The notes beneath the pieces were generated by a model, which searched no databases, was not told where the DNA came from, and saw only the letters and a program-made list of their open reading frames with translations. Below are positions 10,601 to 18,230 of a DNA stretch of 64,000 nt, one piece after another; position 1 is the first letter of the stretch, and each line of letters begins with the position of its first letter. This DNA is from Saccharothrix sp. ALI-22-I (lineage in GTDB: Bacteria > Actinomycetota > Actinomycetes > Mycobacteriales > Pseudonocardiaceae). Location of the stretch: positions 124,001 through 188,000 of the forward strand of contig NZ_MTQP01000055.1 in assembly GCF_001984175.1 (NCBI RefSeq), written 5' to 3'. The translations under genes and the position numbers were made by a program.

Positions 10601-12601
10601 CTGGCACTGACGTTCCGGTCGCGGCACGAGCCGGACGGTACCCCGGGCGGGATCAGCGTCGCGCTGGAGTACGCGGCGGACCTGTTCGACCACGGCACCG
10701 TGCAAGCGCTCGTCGGGCGGTTTGTCGCGTTGCTGGGCAAGTTCGCCGCGGACCCGGGACTGCGGATCGGCGACGCGGAACTGCTGACGCCGACCGAGCG
10801 GGATCTGGTTGTTTCGCGGTGGAATGACACGAGGCGTGACGTGCCGGTGATGCCGCTGCCGGAGTTGTTCGTGGCACAGGTGGCGCGGACGCCGGGAGCG
10901 GTCGCGGTGGAGTCGGGTGGCGAGTCGTGGTCGTATGCGGAATTGGATGCGTGGTCCAACCGGTTGGCGCGGTACCTGGTGGGGTTGGGCGCCGGGCCGG
11001 AGCGGGTGGTGGCGGTGGCCTTGCCGCGGTCGCCCGCGATGGTGGCCGCGGTGCTGGGAGTGGTGAAGGCCGGTGCGGCGTATTTGCCGGTGGATCCGGG
11101 GTATCCGGCTGATCGGATCGAGTACATGCTCACCGACGCCGCTCCAGGCCTGGTGATCAGCGACCGGGCCACGTCGGAGCGGTTGCCGGAAGTGGCGGGC
11201 GTGGCCGTGGTCGTTCTGGACGATTCGCGGGTGGCCGCGGTGGTGGCGGATCAGTCCGGTGCTGTTGTCGCCGACCAGGATCGGAGCGCGCCGTTGCTGC
11301 CCGCGCATCCGGCTTACGTGATCTACACGTCCGGTTCCACCGGGCGGCCCAAGGGTGTGGTGGTCAGCCACCAGGGCCTGGCCAACCTGGCCGCGTTCAT
11401 GGTCGACACCTTGGCCGTCACCCCGGAATCCCGGATGATCCAGCTCCTTTCGCTCAGTTTCGACATGTCACTGCTGGAGCTGCTGTCGTCGTTGACGTCC
11501 GGAGCGGCGCTGGTTCTTCCCGAGCCGGGGCAACTGTCCGGGGTTGAACTGGCGGACACGTTGCGCGAGCTGCGGATCAGCCACGCGGTGGTGGCCCCGG
11601 CCGCCCTGACCGGGGCGGCTCCTGAGAGCGTGCCGGGGCTGGAGTGCCTGGTCGCCGGCGGCGAGGCCCTCCCGGGCGAGGTGGTGGCCGAGTGGTCGGT
11701 GGGCAGGCGGATGTTCAACGCCTACGGCCCGACCGAGACGACGGTGTGCACGACGATCAGCGGGCCGCTGTCGGGAGGCGGTGCCCCGCCGATCGGGGGA
11801 CCGAACTGGAACGTGCGAGCGTACGTGCTGGACGGCCGGTTGGCAGCGGTGCCGCCGGGTGTGCCGGGCGAGTTGTACCTGGCTGGTCCAGGTTTGGCGC
11901 GAGGGTACCTGAATCAGCCTGGGTTGACCGCGCAGCGGTTCGTGGCTTGCCCCTTCGGGTCCGGGGAGCGGATGTACCGGACCGGGGACCTGGTGCGTTG
12001 GCGGGAGGACGGCGAGCTGGAGTACCTGGGCCGGGTGGACGAGCAGGTCAAGATCCGCGGGTTCCGTATCGAGCCGGGCGAGATCGAGGCCGTGCTGGCC
12101 GCACAGCCCGGCGTGGATCAGGCCGTCGTGGTGGCCAGGGAGGACCGGCCGGGCGACAAGCGCCTGGTGGGCTACGTGCAACTCGAGGCGGGCGGAGCGC
12201 CGGATCCGGCGGGGCTGCGGGCCGCGGCCGCGCGGATCCTGCCCGGGCACATGGTGCCCGATGCGGTGGTGGTGCTGGACGCGCTGCCGTTGTCGCTCAA
12301 CGGGAAGCTGGATCGCAAGGCCCTGCCCGCGCCGACGTTCACGGCCGGCGCCGGGCGAGCCCCGGCCACGCCCCTCGAAAAGCGCTTGTGCGAGCTGTTC
12401 GCCGAAGTCCTCGGAGTCGAGCGGATCGGGGTCGAGGACAACTTCTTCGAACTGGGCGGCCACTCGCTGCTCGCCGCCGTCCTCGTCGCACGGCTGGAAG
12501 ACCAGTTCGGCATCACGATCAGTCTCCGGGACTTCCTGGCCGATCCGTCCGTCAGCGGCATCACCGGCCGGGCCCCGCTGCCCCCGGCCGGACAGTCCTG
12601 A
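7607..12601 (+). CDS. Bimodular NRPS, A-PCP-C-A-PCP, no release domain
   Basis: 1664 residues if started at the GTG overlapping the MbtH stop; an ATG three codons on is an alternative. Domains in order: A1 (about 25-520), PCP1 (serine in [11 protein letters not shown] near 558), condensation (about 618-1050, with intact [10 protein letters not shown]), A2 (about 1080-1560), PCP2 ([11 protein letters not shown] near 1618). There is no thioesterase or reductase, so the product must be handed to another enzyme; the free condensation protein at 32328 is a candidate. Pocket residues read by hand are D-A-M-V-L-G-A-V-C-K (A1) and D-M-L-V-V-G-A-V-C-K (A2), which I cannot match to a known substrate. 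A1 and A2 are nearly the same over long stretches, which suggests duplication or gene conversion. As A1 is N-terminal without a C domain, this protein may itself start a chain. Confidence 0.93.
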   Translation: MTEMYLQRRPGVPGRSDTVRKLPMTVLPDLFAAQAVRTPDAVAVESADVTWSYAELDARSNRLARYLVRLGVGPERVVAVALPRSPATVAAVLAVAKAGAAYLPVDPGYPADRIGFMLTDAAPGLLITDRATSARLPEVAGVAVLDLDDAAVAEAVAVQYDGAVTDRDRIAPLLAEHPAYVIYTSGSTGRPKGVVVGHQGLASLSGYMVRTFEIRPESRVAQVASLSFDAAVMELLMSLPAGAALVLPGPGQLSGEVLAEALRELRASHALVGPSSLAGAAPEQLPALECLLVGGEACPGDVVAEWSAGRRMFNAYGPTEATVCVTTSGPLSGVDAPPIGKPIWNTRTYVLNERLEALPPGVPGELYLAGPGLARGYLNHPGLTAQRFVACPFGSGERMYRTGDLAQWRDDGELQYLGRVDEQVQVRGFRIEPGEIEAVLAAQPGVDQAVVVAREDRPGDKRLVGYVVPTPGSRLDTAEIRAAAAEVLPVYMVPAAVVVLDALPLSLNGKLDRKALPAPKYAAGAGRAPSTPAEGILCELFAEVLGVERVGVEDNFFHLGGHSLLVAQLISRVRSVLAVELEIRTVFNHPTVQSLAKSLDRAGEAWPALERADRPERLPLSFAQQRLWLLDQMEGPSTTYNVPFAWRLSGPVDAGALSAALRDVVGRHEALRTVFPVAEGQPYQQVVPAARATPEFTVVRADETSLAELTGQAARHVFDLASELPVRAWLFELGADESVLVLLMHHIASDGWSLGVLLQDLGQAYEARRAGHAPEWTDLPVQYADYTLWQRGLLGGDQEHDSTLNRQMAYWKSTLTDLPEQLDLPFDRSRPARPTYRGGQLDVDVDAELHHRLVELAREHQATLFMVLQAGLVVLLSRSGAGTDIPIGVPVAGRGGDEDLHQLVGYFVNTLVLRADLSGDPSFAELLRRVRDQDLAAYAHQDVPFERLVEVLNPVRSPARHPLFQVMLASDETTSREWTVPGLRAKDFPLAGNAAKFDLALTFRSRHEPDGTPGGISVALEYAADLFDHGTVQALVGRFVALLGKFAADPGLRIGDAELLTPTERDLVVSRWNDTRRDVPVMPLPELFVAQVARTPGAVAVESGGESWSYAELDAWSNRLARYLVGLGAGPERVVAVALPRSPAMVAAVLGVVKAGAAYLPVDPGYPADRIEYMLTDAAPGLVISDRATSERLPEVAGVAVVVLDDSRVAAVVADQSGAVVADQDRSAPLLPAHPAYVIYTSGSTGRPKGVVVSHQGLANLAAFMVDTLAVTPESRMIQLLSLSFDMSLLELLSSLTSGAALVLPEPGQLSGVELADTLRELRISHAVVAPAALTGAAPESVPGLECLVAGGEALPGEVVAEWSVGRRMFNAYGPTETTVCTTISGPLSGGGAPPIGGPNWNVRAYVLDGRLAAVPPGVPGELYLAGPGLARGYLNQPGLTAQRFVACPFGSGERMYRTGDLVRWREDGELEYLGRVDEQVKIRGFRIEPGEIEAVLAAQPGVDQAVVVAREDRPGDKRLVGYVQLEAGGAPDPAGLRAAAARILPGHMVPDAVVVLDALPLSLNGKLDRKALPAPTFTAGAGRAPATPLEKRLCELFAEVLGVERIGVEDNFFELGGHSLLAAVLVARLEDQFGITISLRDFLADPSVSGITGRAPLPPAGQS

Positions 12602-12628
12602 CCCACGCACGTTCGGAGAAGGGGAACG

Positions 12629-13705
12629 ATGACCGACCTGGAGGCCAGCGGTGTCACCATCTACTCGACCTGTCGTTCCAGCATCGGGTACCACGAACAG
12701 CACCACCTGCGCAGGCTGCGGGAAATCGCCGGCTGGGTCGAGGACGCCGGCTACCGGGGCGCCCTGATCTACAGCGACAACACCTCGATCGACTCCCTGA
12801 TGGCGGCCCACGCGGCCATCGCGAACACCGACCGCTTCGTGCCGCTCGTCGCCGTCCAGCCGATCGACCTGAGCCCGTTCGCGCTGGCCAGGGCGGTGTC
12901 GTCGCTGGCGCACCTGTACGGCAGGCGGATCGACATCAACTTCGTCAGCGGCGGGTTCAGCCGTGATCTCGCCGTCCAGGGCGACACCGCTTCGCACGAC
13001 GCCCGGTACCGGCGGCTCACCGAGTACGCGACGGTCGTCAAGGAGCTGCTCACCGGCGGCATGGTCAACTTCGCGGGGGAGTACTACAACCTTCGCCGGG
13101 CTCGGCTCAGCGCCCCGGTGCCTCCCGACCTGCTCCCGACGGGCTACGTGTCCGGCTCGTCGCCCGCCTGCCTCCAGGCGGGCGAGGCGCTGGGCGTCCC
13201 CCAGCTCTCGTTCCCGTTGCCGCCTGAGGAACACGTCGACCCGGACGTCCCCAAGAACAAGTTCGGCAGGGGCATCAGCGTGGGCATCATCGCGCGTGCG
13301 GACTCGGCGGAGGCGTGGCGGATCGCGTACCAGCGGTTCCCGGCCGACCCGGAGGGAGCCGCGCGGATGAAACTGCTCGTCTCCGCGGGCGTGTCGTCCT
13401 GGCAGCCCCAGCTCGCCTCCGTGCCCATTCCCGACGAAGCGCCGGGACAGACGTACTGGCTGGTGCCCTTCCGGTACCACCACACGTTCTGCCCCTACCT
13501 GGTCGGGAGCCACGACGAGGTGGCACGGGCGCTGACGACGTACCTCGACGGCGGCATCCGCACGTTCGTGCTCGACATTCCCAGGGAGCCGGACGATCTG
13601 TGGAACGCGCGGATCGCGATCGAGCGCGCCGTCGCGGCCATGGACGATCCGGCCCGCGCCCGTTCCGGACAGTCGTCTTCGGCCCATGCCGCCGAACTTG
13701 CTTGA
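12629..13705 (+). CDS. Luciferase-like (LLM class) flavin monooxygenase
   Basis: 358 residues of the bacterial-luciferase/SsuD-like TIM-barrel family. Recognisable parts are the early strand GYRGALIYSDN, the RFVPLVAVQPIDLSPFALAR segment, RIDINFVSGGFSRDL and a C-terminal GSHDEVARALTTYLDGGI that matches the typical LLM ending. Such enzymes use FMNH2 and oxygen. In NRPS pathways, related proteins hydroxylate carrier-bound acyl groups, and SsuD relatives cleave C-S bonds. It lies 27 bp behind the NRPS gene with a GAAGGGGA site, so it is likely co-transcribed and acts on the peptide; the exact reaction is not readable from sequence. Confidence 0.85.
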   Translation: MTDLEASGVTIYSTCRSSIGYHEQHHLRRLREIAGWVEDAGYRGALIYSDNTSIDSLMAAHAAIANTDRFVPLVAVQPIDLSPFALARAVSSLAHLYGRRIDINFVSGGFSRDLAVQGDTASHDARYRRLTEYATVVKELLTGGMVNFAGEYYNLRRARLSAPVPPDLLPTGYVSGSSPACLQAGEALGVPQLSFPLPPEEHVDPDVPKNKFGRGISVGIIARADSAEAWRIAYQRFPADPEGAARMKLLVSAGVSSWQPQLASVPIPDEAPGQTYWLVPFRYHHTFCPYLVGSHDEVARALTTYLDGGIRTFVLDIPREPDDLWNARIAIERAVAAMDDPARARSGQSSSAHAAELA

Positions 13706-13763
13706 CACACATCACCAAACCGGCCGCACACCGGGAATTCATCCAGGTTTTTTGGGAGGCGTC

Positions 13764-14480
13764 ATGACCGAACCGGCGATCGACGAGGACAGCGTCGACT
13801 TCGAACAGCTTTACCAGGGAAACCTGGGCGTCGGACCGCACATGCCGTGGGACATCGGCGCGCCACAGCCGCTGGTGGTGGAGCTGGCGGACGCGGGGGA
13901 GATCGGTGAGGACGTGCTGGACGTCGGCTGCGGGCTCGGCGACAACGTGATCTTCCTCGCCTCCCGCGGCCATCGGGCGACCGGTGTGGACGGTGCGCCC
14001 ACCGCGATCCGCCAGGCCCGCGAGCGGGCCAAGGCCCAAGGCGTCGACGTCGAGTTCGCCGTGGCGGAGGCGACCAGGCTCGACGGGTACGAGAACCGCT
14101 TCGACACGGTCGTCGACAGTGCGCTCTACCACTGCCTCAACGAACCGGCCAGGAACGACTACCTCGCCGCGCTCACCAGGGCGACCAAACCTGGCGCGCG
14201 CCTGCACCTGTTCTGCTTCTCCGAGGAGCTGCCCGAGAGTTTCCCCACCCCCTTCCGGTTCAGCGAGGCGAGCCTGCGGGAAACGATCGGGAAGAGCTGG
14301 ACCATCACCCGGCTGCGGCCCGCCCTCTACGCGAGTGCGACGACCGCGGCGGACCTGCTGTCGGTCGAGACCGCGCTGCTGAGCCAGCCGATCGACCCGG
14401 AAGCACTGGCCAGGCTCGGTGTCGACGAACACGGCCGCCTCCAGCTTCCCGTGTGGCAGCTGACCGCCGTCCGCCCCTGA
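13764..14480 (+). CDS. Class I SAM methyltransferase
   Basis: 238 residues with motif I VLDVGCGLGDNVIFLASRG, the acidic GVDGAP after strand 2 and the post-motif DTVVDSALYHCL stretch. It resembles small-molecule (thiopurine-type/UbiE-like) methyltransferases with no accessory domain. The open frame extends upstream to 13686, but the ATG at 13764 preceded by GGGAGG is the clear start. It is the last gene of the NRPS transcription unit, ending 57 bp before a 50-bp perfect palindrome. It could methylate N, O or S on the peptide or aromatic group; the substrate is unknown. Confidence 0.85.
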   Translation: MTEPAIDEDSVDFEQLYQGNLGVGPHMPWDIGAPQPLVVELADAGEIGEDVLDVGCGLGDNVIFLASRGHRATGVDGAPTAIRQARERAKAQGVDVEFAVAEATRLDGYENRFDTVVDSALYHCLNEPARNDYLAALTRATKPGARLHLFCFSEELPESFPTPFRFSEASLRETIGKSWTITRLRPALYASATTAADLLSVETALLSQPIDPEALARLGVDEHGRLQLPVWQLTAVRP

Positions 14481-14537
14481 CCTCGATCTCATCCCGCGCG
14501 AGCGGCGATTCCGGCGGTGCCGGACAAACTCACCCGA

Positions 14538-14587
14538 CAGACCACAGAGGTGCTTCTCGTCCGGACGAGAAGCACCTCTGTGGTCTG
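14538..14587. terminator. 50-bp perfect palindrome, bidirectional terminator
   Basis: Each arm is 25 bases (left arm begins CAGACCACAGAGG, centre TCCGGA) with no mismatch and no loop. It lies between the ends of two convergent genes, the plus-strand methyltransferase and the minus-strand radical SAM gene, so a two-way transcription terminator is the simplest reading. The stretch from 14588 to 14761 contains no recognised gene. Confidence 0.8.
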
Positions 14588-14761
14588 AACGTGTGCTGCC
14601 GGTGGCAGGGCGGGTCGGGCATCCGCAACCGCCGCAGCTGGATGATGCGCAGCGCGGCGGTGCGGAATCGGTCGCGGAACCCGCGGCAGGTCGCTGGGGC
14701 GACCTGCGTGACAACGGCTTGGCGATCCAGCGGATGGACGACCGCGAGTGCGGCCGCGGTC

Positions 14762-16693
14762 TCAGCAGTTGCGCTGTTCCGCCGGACCGCGCACCAGTTC
14801 CTGCTCCGGTACGCCCATGTAGTGGATCACGATCTCGTGGTTGGTCGACGTGACGGCCGACTCGGACCCCGCCCGGTAGTACAGGTCCACCGTGGTCGGC
14901 CGCGGGGTGAGGTCCGGGTCGCCGTCGGCCTTGAGGGTGGCGATGATGGTCGAGATGTCGTGGCCGAGCGTGACGCCGGCCCGCAGGTAGTACTCGTCCC
15001 CGTCCACCGTCACCAGGGTGACGTCGTCGTCGGGGGCGAGCCCTTCGGGCCGGTACACCGGCCGGGTGAGCAGGTCGTAACGGAACACCTCGGCCAGCAG
15101 GTCGACGTGCTCGGCCGGGAGCAACGGCCGCACCGCCTCGTCCCACCAGCGCAGCAGCAGCGGCTCGGCCTCGGGCTCGGTGAACAGGAACTTGATGGCC
15201 TCGCCGAGGCCGCTGGTGCCGATCTTGGCCTGGGCCGCCCGCAGGAACTCGGCCGACGGGTCGGCGGCGGTGGCGATCCACGCCTCCAGGTTGAGCAGCA
15301 CCTGGGACTGGCTCAACCCGGCCAGGCGGCGCAGCGCGACCCAGCTGTGACGCAGTACCGCGTTCTCGGCCACCACCCGGGCCCAGAACATGAACTTCTG
15401 CATCTCCTGGTTCTCGGCGAACGTCATGGTGTCGTGGGCAAGCAGGTACTCGAAGTCGTCGTTGTCGCCGCGGACGCTCTTGATGCCGTACAGTTCCTTC
15501 TTCTCCATGTAGTCGGTGTTGGGCAGCAGCAGCAGCGGGTAGACGGCGATGCGCGACATCCGCTGGGCCAGCCGGTCGTAACCCTCCATGAAGGATTCGA
15601 CCGTCTCCCCGGGCGCGCCCCAGATCAGCTCGGCGTAGCAGTCCAGCCCTTCGCCGGCGAGCCAGGTGGTGAGGTCCTCCCAGTCGTTGACCTTCATGTT
15701 GCGGCGCCGCATCAGATCGAGTGCGCTGTCGTTCAACGTTTGCAGCGCCAGGGTGAAGGAGCTCTTCATGCCCGCGTCCTTCATCGTGCGCACGATCTTG
15801 TAGAACGTCTTCGACTTGTTCTTGGCCCACGACGTCTCCAGCGCCCGTGGGAAGCCGTACCGGTCCCGGGTCTCGATGAGCGCCTTGATGAACTCGTAGT
15901 CGCCCGGCAGCATGCCGAAGTTGGCGTCGCACGCCACCACCGTGTGGACCCCGAGCTTGCCGAAGATCTCCAGTTCCTCGCGCAGCCGCTCGATCGAGAA
16001 CGCCCGCACCTTCTGGCCGGTCGCGCCGCCCCAGTAGCAGAACGAGCACTTGTACGGGCAGCCCCGGTTGGTCTCCATCAGGGCGACGTCGTAACGGAAC
16101 TTGCCGTCGGCGTCGGTCAGTTCGAGCGCGCCGGTGAGGAACGGCGACGGGATCGAGTCGAGGTCGTCGATGCGGGCCCGTTCGGCGGTGGTGACGGCCT
16201 CGCCGTCGGCGTTCTGGAACGACAGCCCGTCGATGCCGGCGAGGTCGTGCCGGCTGGCGCCGTCGAGGTAGGCCCGCAACAGGTCGCGGAACGTCAGCTC
16301 ACCCTCGCCGTTGATGACGATGTCGACCTCGGGGAACGTCCGGAACACCCGGGCCGCCTGGTTGGTCGCGTGGTTGCCGCCGAAGATGACCCAGCCGTCC
16401 GGGTTGAGTTGCTTGAAGGTGGCGGCCAGGGCACCGAACGACCGGTAGTTCCAGCCGAGTACCGAGAACGCGATGACGTCGGGGACGCCGTCGGTGAACA
16501 GCGTGTTCGCCATCATCGTGTTGGTGACGCCACCTCGGAAGTTGGCGATCTCGATGTCCGCCTCACGCCGGATGCGGTCGTCGGACAGGGCCATCGACTT
16601 GAGATAGCCTGCCGCCAGCGGCATCGACTCGAGCGGCATGTCCCAGACGCCCTGCTGCACCAGGCAGACCTTCGTGGGGTGATCAAGAGGCAC
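14762..16693 (-). CDS. Cobalamin-dependent radical SAM enzyme (probable C-methyltransferase)
   Basis: 643 residues. An N-terminal B12-binding-like domain (about 5-145, with VPDVIAFSVLGWNYRS and the family INGEGELTFRDLL) is followed by a radical SAM barrel whose cluster cysteines lie at about 212, 216 and 219 in NRGCPYKCSFCYWG. A long C-terminal region (about 430-643) carries no motif I recognise. The architecture is that of B12-dependent radical SAM enzymes that methylate unactivated carbon; KedN5 of the kedarcidin enediyne cluster belongs to this class. The GTG start follows AAGGAG. It converges on the NRPS unit. Candidates are methylation of the aromatic/peptide group, the sugar, or an O-alkyl chain; sequence does not decide. 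Confidence 0.9.
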   Translation of the reverse strand: MPLDHPTKVCLVQQGVWDMPLESMPLAAGYLKSMALSDDRIRREADIEIANFRGGVTNTMMANTLFTDGVPDVIAFSVLGWNYRSFGALAATFKQLNPDGWVIFGGNHATNQAARVFRTFPEVDIVINGEGELTFRDLLRAYLDGASRHDLAGIDGLSFQNADGEAVTTAERARIDDLDSIPSPFLTGALELTDADGKFRYDVALMETNRGCPYKCSFCYWGGATGQKVRAFSIERLREELEIFGKLGVHTVVACDANFGMLPGDYEFIKALIETRDRYGFPRALETSWAKNKSKTFYKIVRTMKDAGMKSSFTLALQTLNDSALDLMRRRNMKVNDWEDLTTWLAGEGLDCYAELIWGAPGETVESFMEGYDRLAQRMSRIAVYPLLLLPNTDYMEKKELYGIKSVRGDNDDFEYLLAHDTMTFAENQEMQKFMFWARVVAENAVLRHSWVALRRLAGLSQSQVLLNLEAWIATAADPSAEFLRAAQAKIGTSGLGEAIKFLFTEPEAEPLLLRWWDEAVRPLLPAEHVDLLAEVFRYDLLTRPVYRPEGLAPDDDVTLVTVDGDEYYLRAGVTLGHDISTIIATLKADGDPDLTPRPTTVDLYYRAGSESAVTSTNHEIVIHYMGVPEQELVRGPAEQRNC

Positions 16694-16889
16694 GGGTTTC
16701 TCCTTGCGCGGGCGGTGGGATCAGGAGCCGTTTCCATCGTCAGCGACCGGAGAACGGGCAGGCACCTCCGATATTGCGTTCCCTTGGTGAGACGGCACAA
16801 TGGGCGAACCGCGGTGCGGGGGCCGCTGCGTGATGGGCTGTCAGGGCGCGTTGAAGAAAGCGCCGGAGTCGCGCGGCGAGGAGCCGTCC

Positions 16890-17060
16890 ACTCTCCACAT
16901 GCGACAGGGCGGCACCGGGAACGACTCCCCGGTGCCGCACCGGGACCTTCTGCCCGAGGTGCCCAGGCTGACGCCCTCGGGCAGCGGATTCACCGTCCAC
17001 TGCCCGAGGGGCGACTCGTCGTCGAGTTCGACATCGAACCGCGTCACCCAGCGGCACCGG
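16890..17060 (-). pseudogene. Remnant of a GT1 glycosyltransferase
   Basis: The minus strand encodes RFDVELDDE followed by LGQWTVNPLPEGVSL. This closely parallels an internal segment of the intact glycosyltransferase at 18231 (VTVDKELLYGQWTVDPLPDG). A piece readable as VPVRHRGVVPG, similar to the next GT block, continues in a different frame. No start codon, nucleotide-binding site or C-terminus remains, so this is a short decayed copy of a second macrolide-type glycosyltransferase. The rest of 16694-17096 contains only the upstream region of the radical SAM gene and no other gene I can support. Confidence 0.6.
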
Positions 17061-17096
17061 TGTCAGGGACATCGCGAACAGGGGACGCGCACGCGG

Positions 17097-17834
17097 CTAG
17101 CAGCGGATGGCGAACCCGGTGATGTACCTGGTGTTGGAGCGGTACAGCACGTCCGTCGACACGTCGCGGAGGACGGCGTCGACCTCGTGCGCGTAGAGGA
17201 TCTGCGACCGGTAGGCGCCCCAGTGGATCTGGCCGTCGGTCGCCCGCAGCGCGATCGCGTTGCCCAGGAACGACAGGCTACGGCCGAGGTGACGCCACCG
17301 CCCGTGCACGTTGCGCTGGTACTCGTGGTAGTGGTCCATCGTCCAGATGTTGCCGATGAGCACGCCGCCCGGCTTGACGAACTTCTTCAGCCGCTCGATC
17401 ACGTCCTGGACCCGGCCAAGGTGGTGGATGGCGTTGGCACAGATCACCACGTCGGCCTGGCCCAGTTCGAGATCGGACCAGAAGTCGCCGTGGACCAGTC
17501 GCAGCCGCGGGTCGTTGACCCGCTTGCGGCTGGCCTCGAGCGCCTTGGCCGATACGTCGACCCCGACCACCTCGGGCGCCGACGTGTGCTTCACCGCCGC
17601 CTCGAGGTAGATGCCCGGCCCGCTGCCGAACTCGATCGTGCGCTCGGCTCCCTCGCCGTAGCGCTCGATGAGTTCGATGATGCGCCGCTCGTTGTCGGCG
17701 ATCTCCGGACCGCCCAGGCTCGACTTGTCGTATCGGGTCGGGTTCCAGACCCGGGCCGCGAAGTACTCGCGCCCCTTGGGTGGAAGGTTCTTGACCAGTG
17801 CGCGGCCCAGTTCGACTAGCGCCTCCGCAAGCAT
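17097..17834 (-). CDS. Class I SAM methyltransferase, probably sugar or amine directed
   Basis: 245 residues. After an N-terminal helix (LPPKGREYFAARVWNPTRYD) comes a Methyltransf_11/25 core: TIEFGSGPGIYLEAAVKH, VVGVDVSAKALEASRKRV, then ADVVICANAIHHLGRV. The family covers N-, O- and C-methyltransferases. Lying among sugar genes and divergent from the glycosyltransferase, it may methylate the amino group or a hydroxyl of the aminopentose, but that is inference. ATG is preceded by GGAGG at 4 bp. A partial copy of its N-terminal block is found upstream (17866-17970), a sign of local duplication and loss. Confidence 0.8.
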   Translation of the reverse strand: MLAEALVELGRALVKNLPPKGREYFAARVWNPTRYDKSSLGGPEIADNERRIIELIERYGEGAERTIEFGSGPGIYLEAAVKHTSAPEVVGVDVSAKALEASRKRVNDPRLRLVHGDFWSDLELGQADVVICANAIHHLGRVQDVIERLKKFVKPGGVLIGNIWTMDHYHEYQRNVHGRWRHLGRSLSFLGNAIALRATDGQIHWGAYRSQILYAHEVDAVLRDVSTDVLYRSNTRYITGFAIRC

Positions 17835-18230
17835 GTGTCCTCCGTGGATAGTGGTGAAGGGGTTAGCCGGATCGGATCAGCCGCGACGGCGCGATTCCAC
17901 CAACGGGAAGACCAGTACTCGCGACCCTCCGGCGGGTACTTTCTGGCGATACGCGTGACCCGGCCGGAACGGCGCACGCCGGGCCCGAACATCATGACCC
18001 GCGGCCGTGAACGGCGCATCTCCTGGATTGCGGATTCGACCGCGCTGAAGGCAATTCGAGCCGGACCTGCGAGGAACACGTGAGGCCGGCGTTGAGCGCG
18101 CGGGCCTCCGGCCGCGGTGCCCCTGTTGCGCAAGTATGGAGAGGGTGCCGTGAGTGTGCCCGTGAAATGATCCCGGAATAGAGTCAACTCGTGGCGCTTG
18201 CGGGCGTCCTGCCAGGGAGGGACCCGATTC
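17835..18230. promoter_or_regulatory. Divergent intergenic region between methyltransferase and glycosyltransferase genes
   Basis: This 396-bp stretch must contain the promoters for the minus-strand methyltransferase and the plus-strand glycosyltransferase. I cannot name a confident -10/-35 pair. Its left half carries a methyltransferase remnant (listed separately). The last bases before 18231 contain GGGAGGG, the glycosyltransferase ribosome binding site. Confidence 0.4.
17866..17970 (-). pseudogene. Partial copy of the N-terminal block of the neighbouring methyltransferase
   Basis: On the minus strand the segment reads RKYPPEGREYWSSRWWN, closely parallel to LPPKGREYFAARVWN near the start of the methyltransferase at 17097-17834. 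The similarity stops after about 30 residues and no SAM motif follows. Read together with the glycosyltransferase remnant at 16890, it suggests that a GT-methyltransferase pair was once duplicated here and one copy decayed. Confidence 0.5.

Noticed and set aside
14590-14760. Minus-strand open stretch after the radical SAM stop reading RGFRDRFRTAALRIIQ
   Set aside because: Looks protein-like for about 30 residues but has no start, no ribosome binding site and no known family; it may be a gene remnant, too short to support.
13287-16049. 920-codon open frame on the minus strand across the LLM, methyltransferase and radical SAM genes
   Set aside because: It is antisense or out of frame to well-recognised proteins, is arginine/glycine-rich, and passes through the terminator palindrome. 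It is a high-GC shadow.
14453-17122. 889-codon plus-strand frame opposite the radical SAM gene
   Set aside because: Valine/glycine/arginine-rich shadow of a convincing minus-strand gene.
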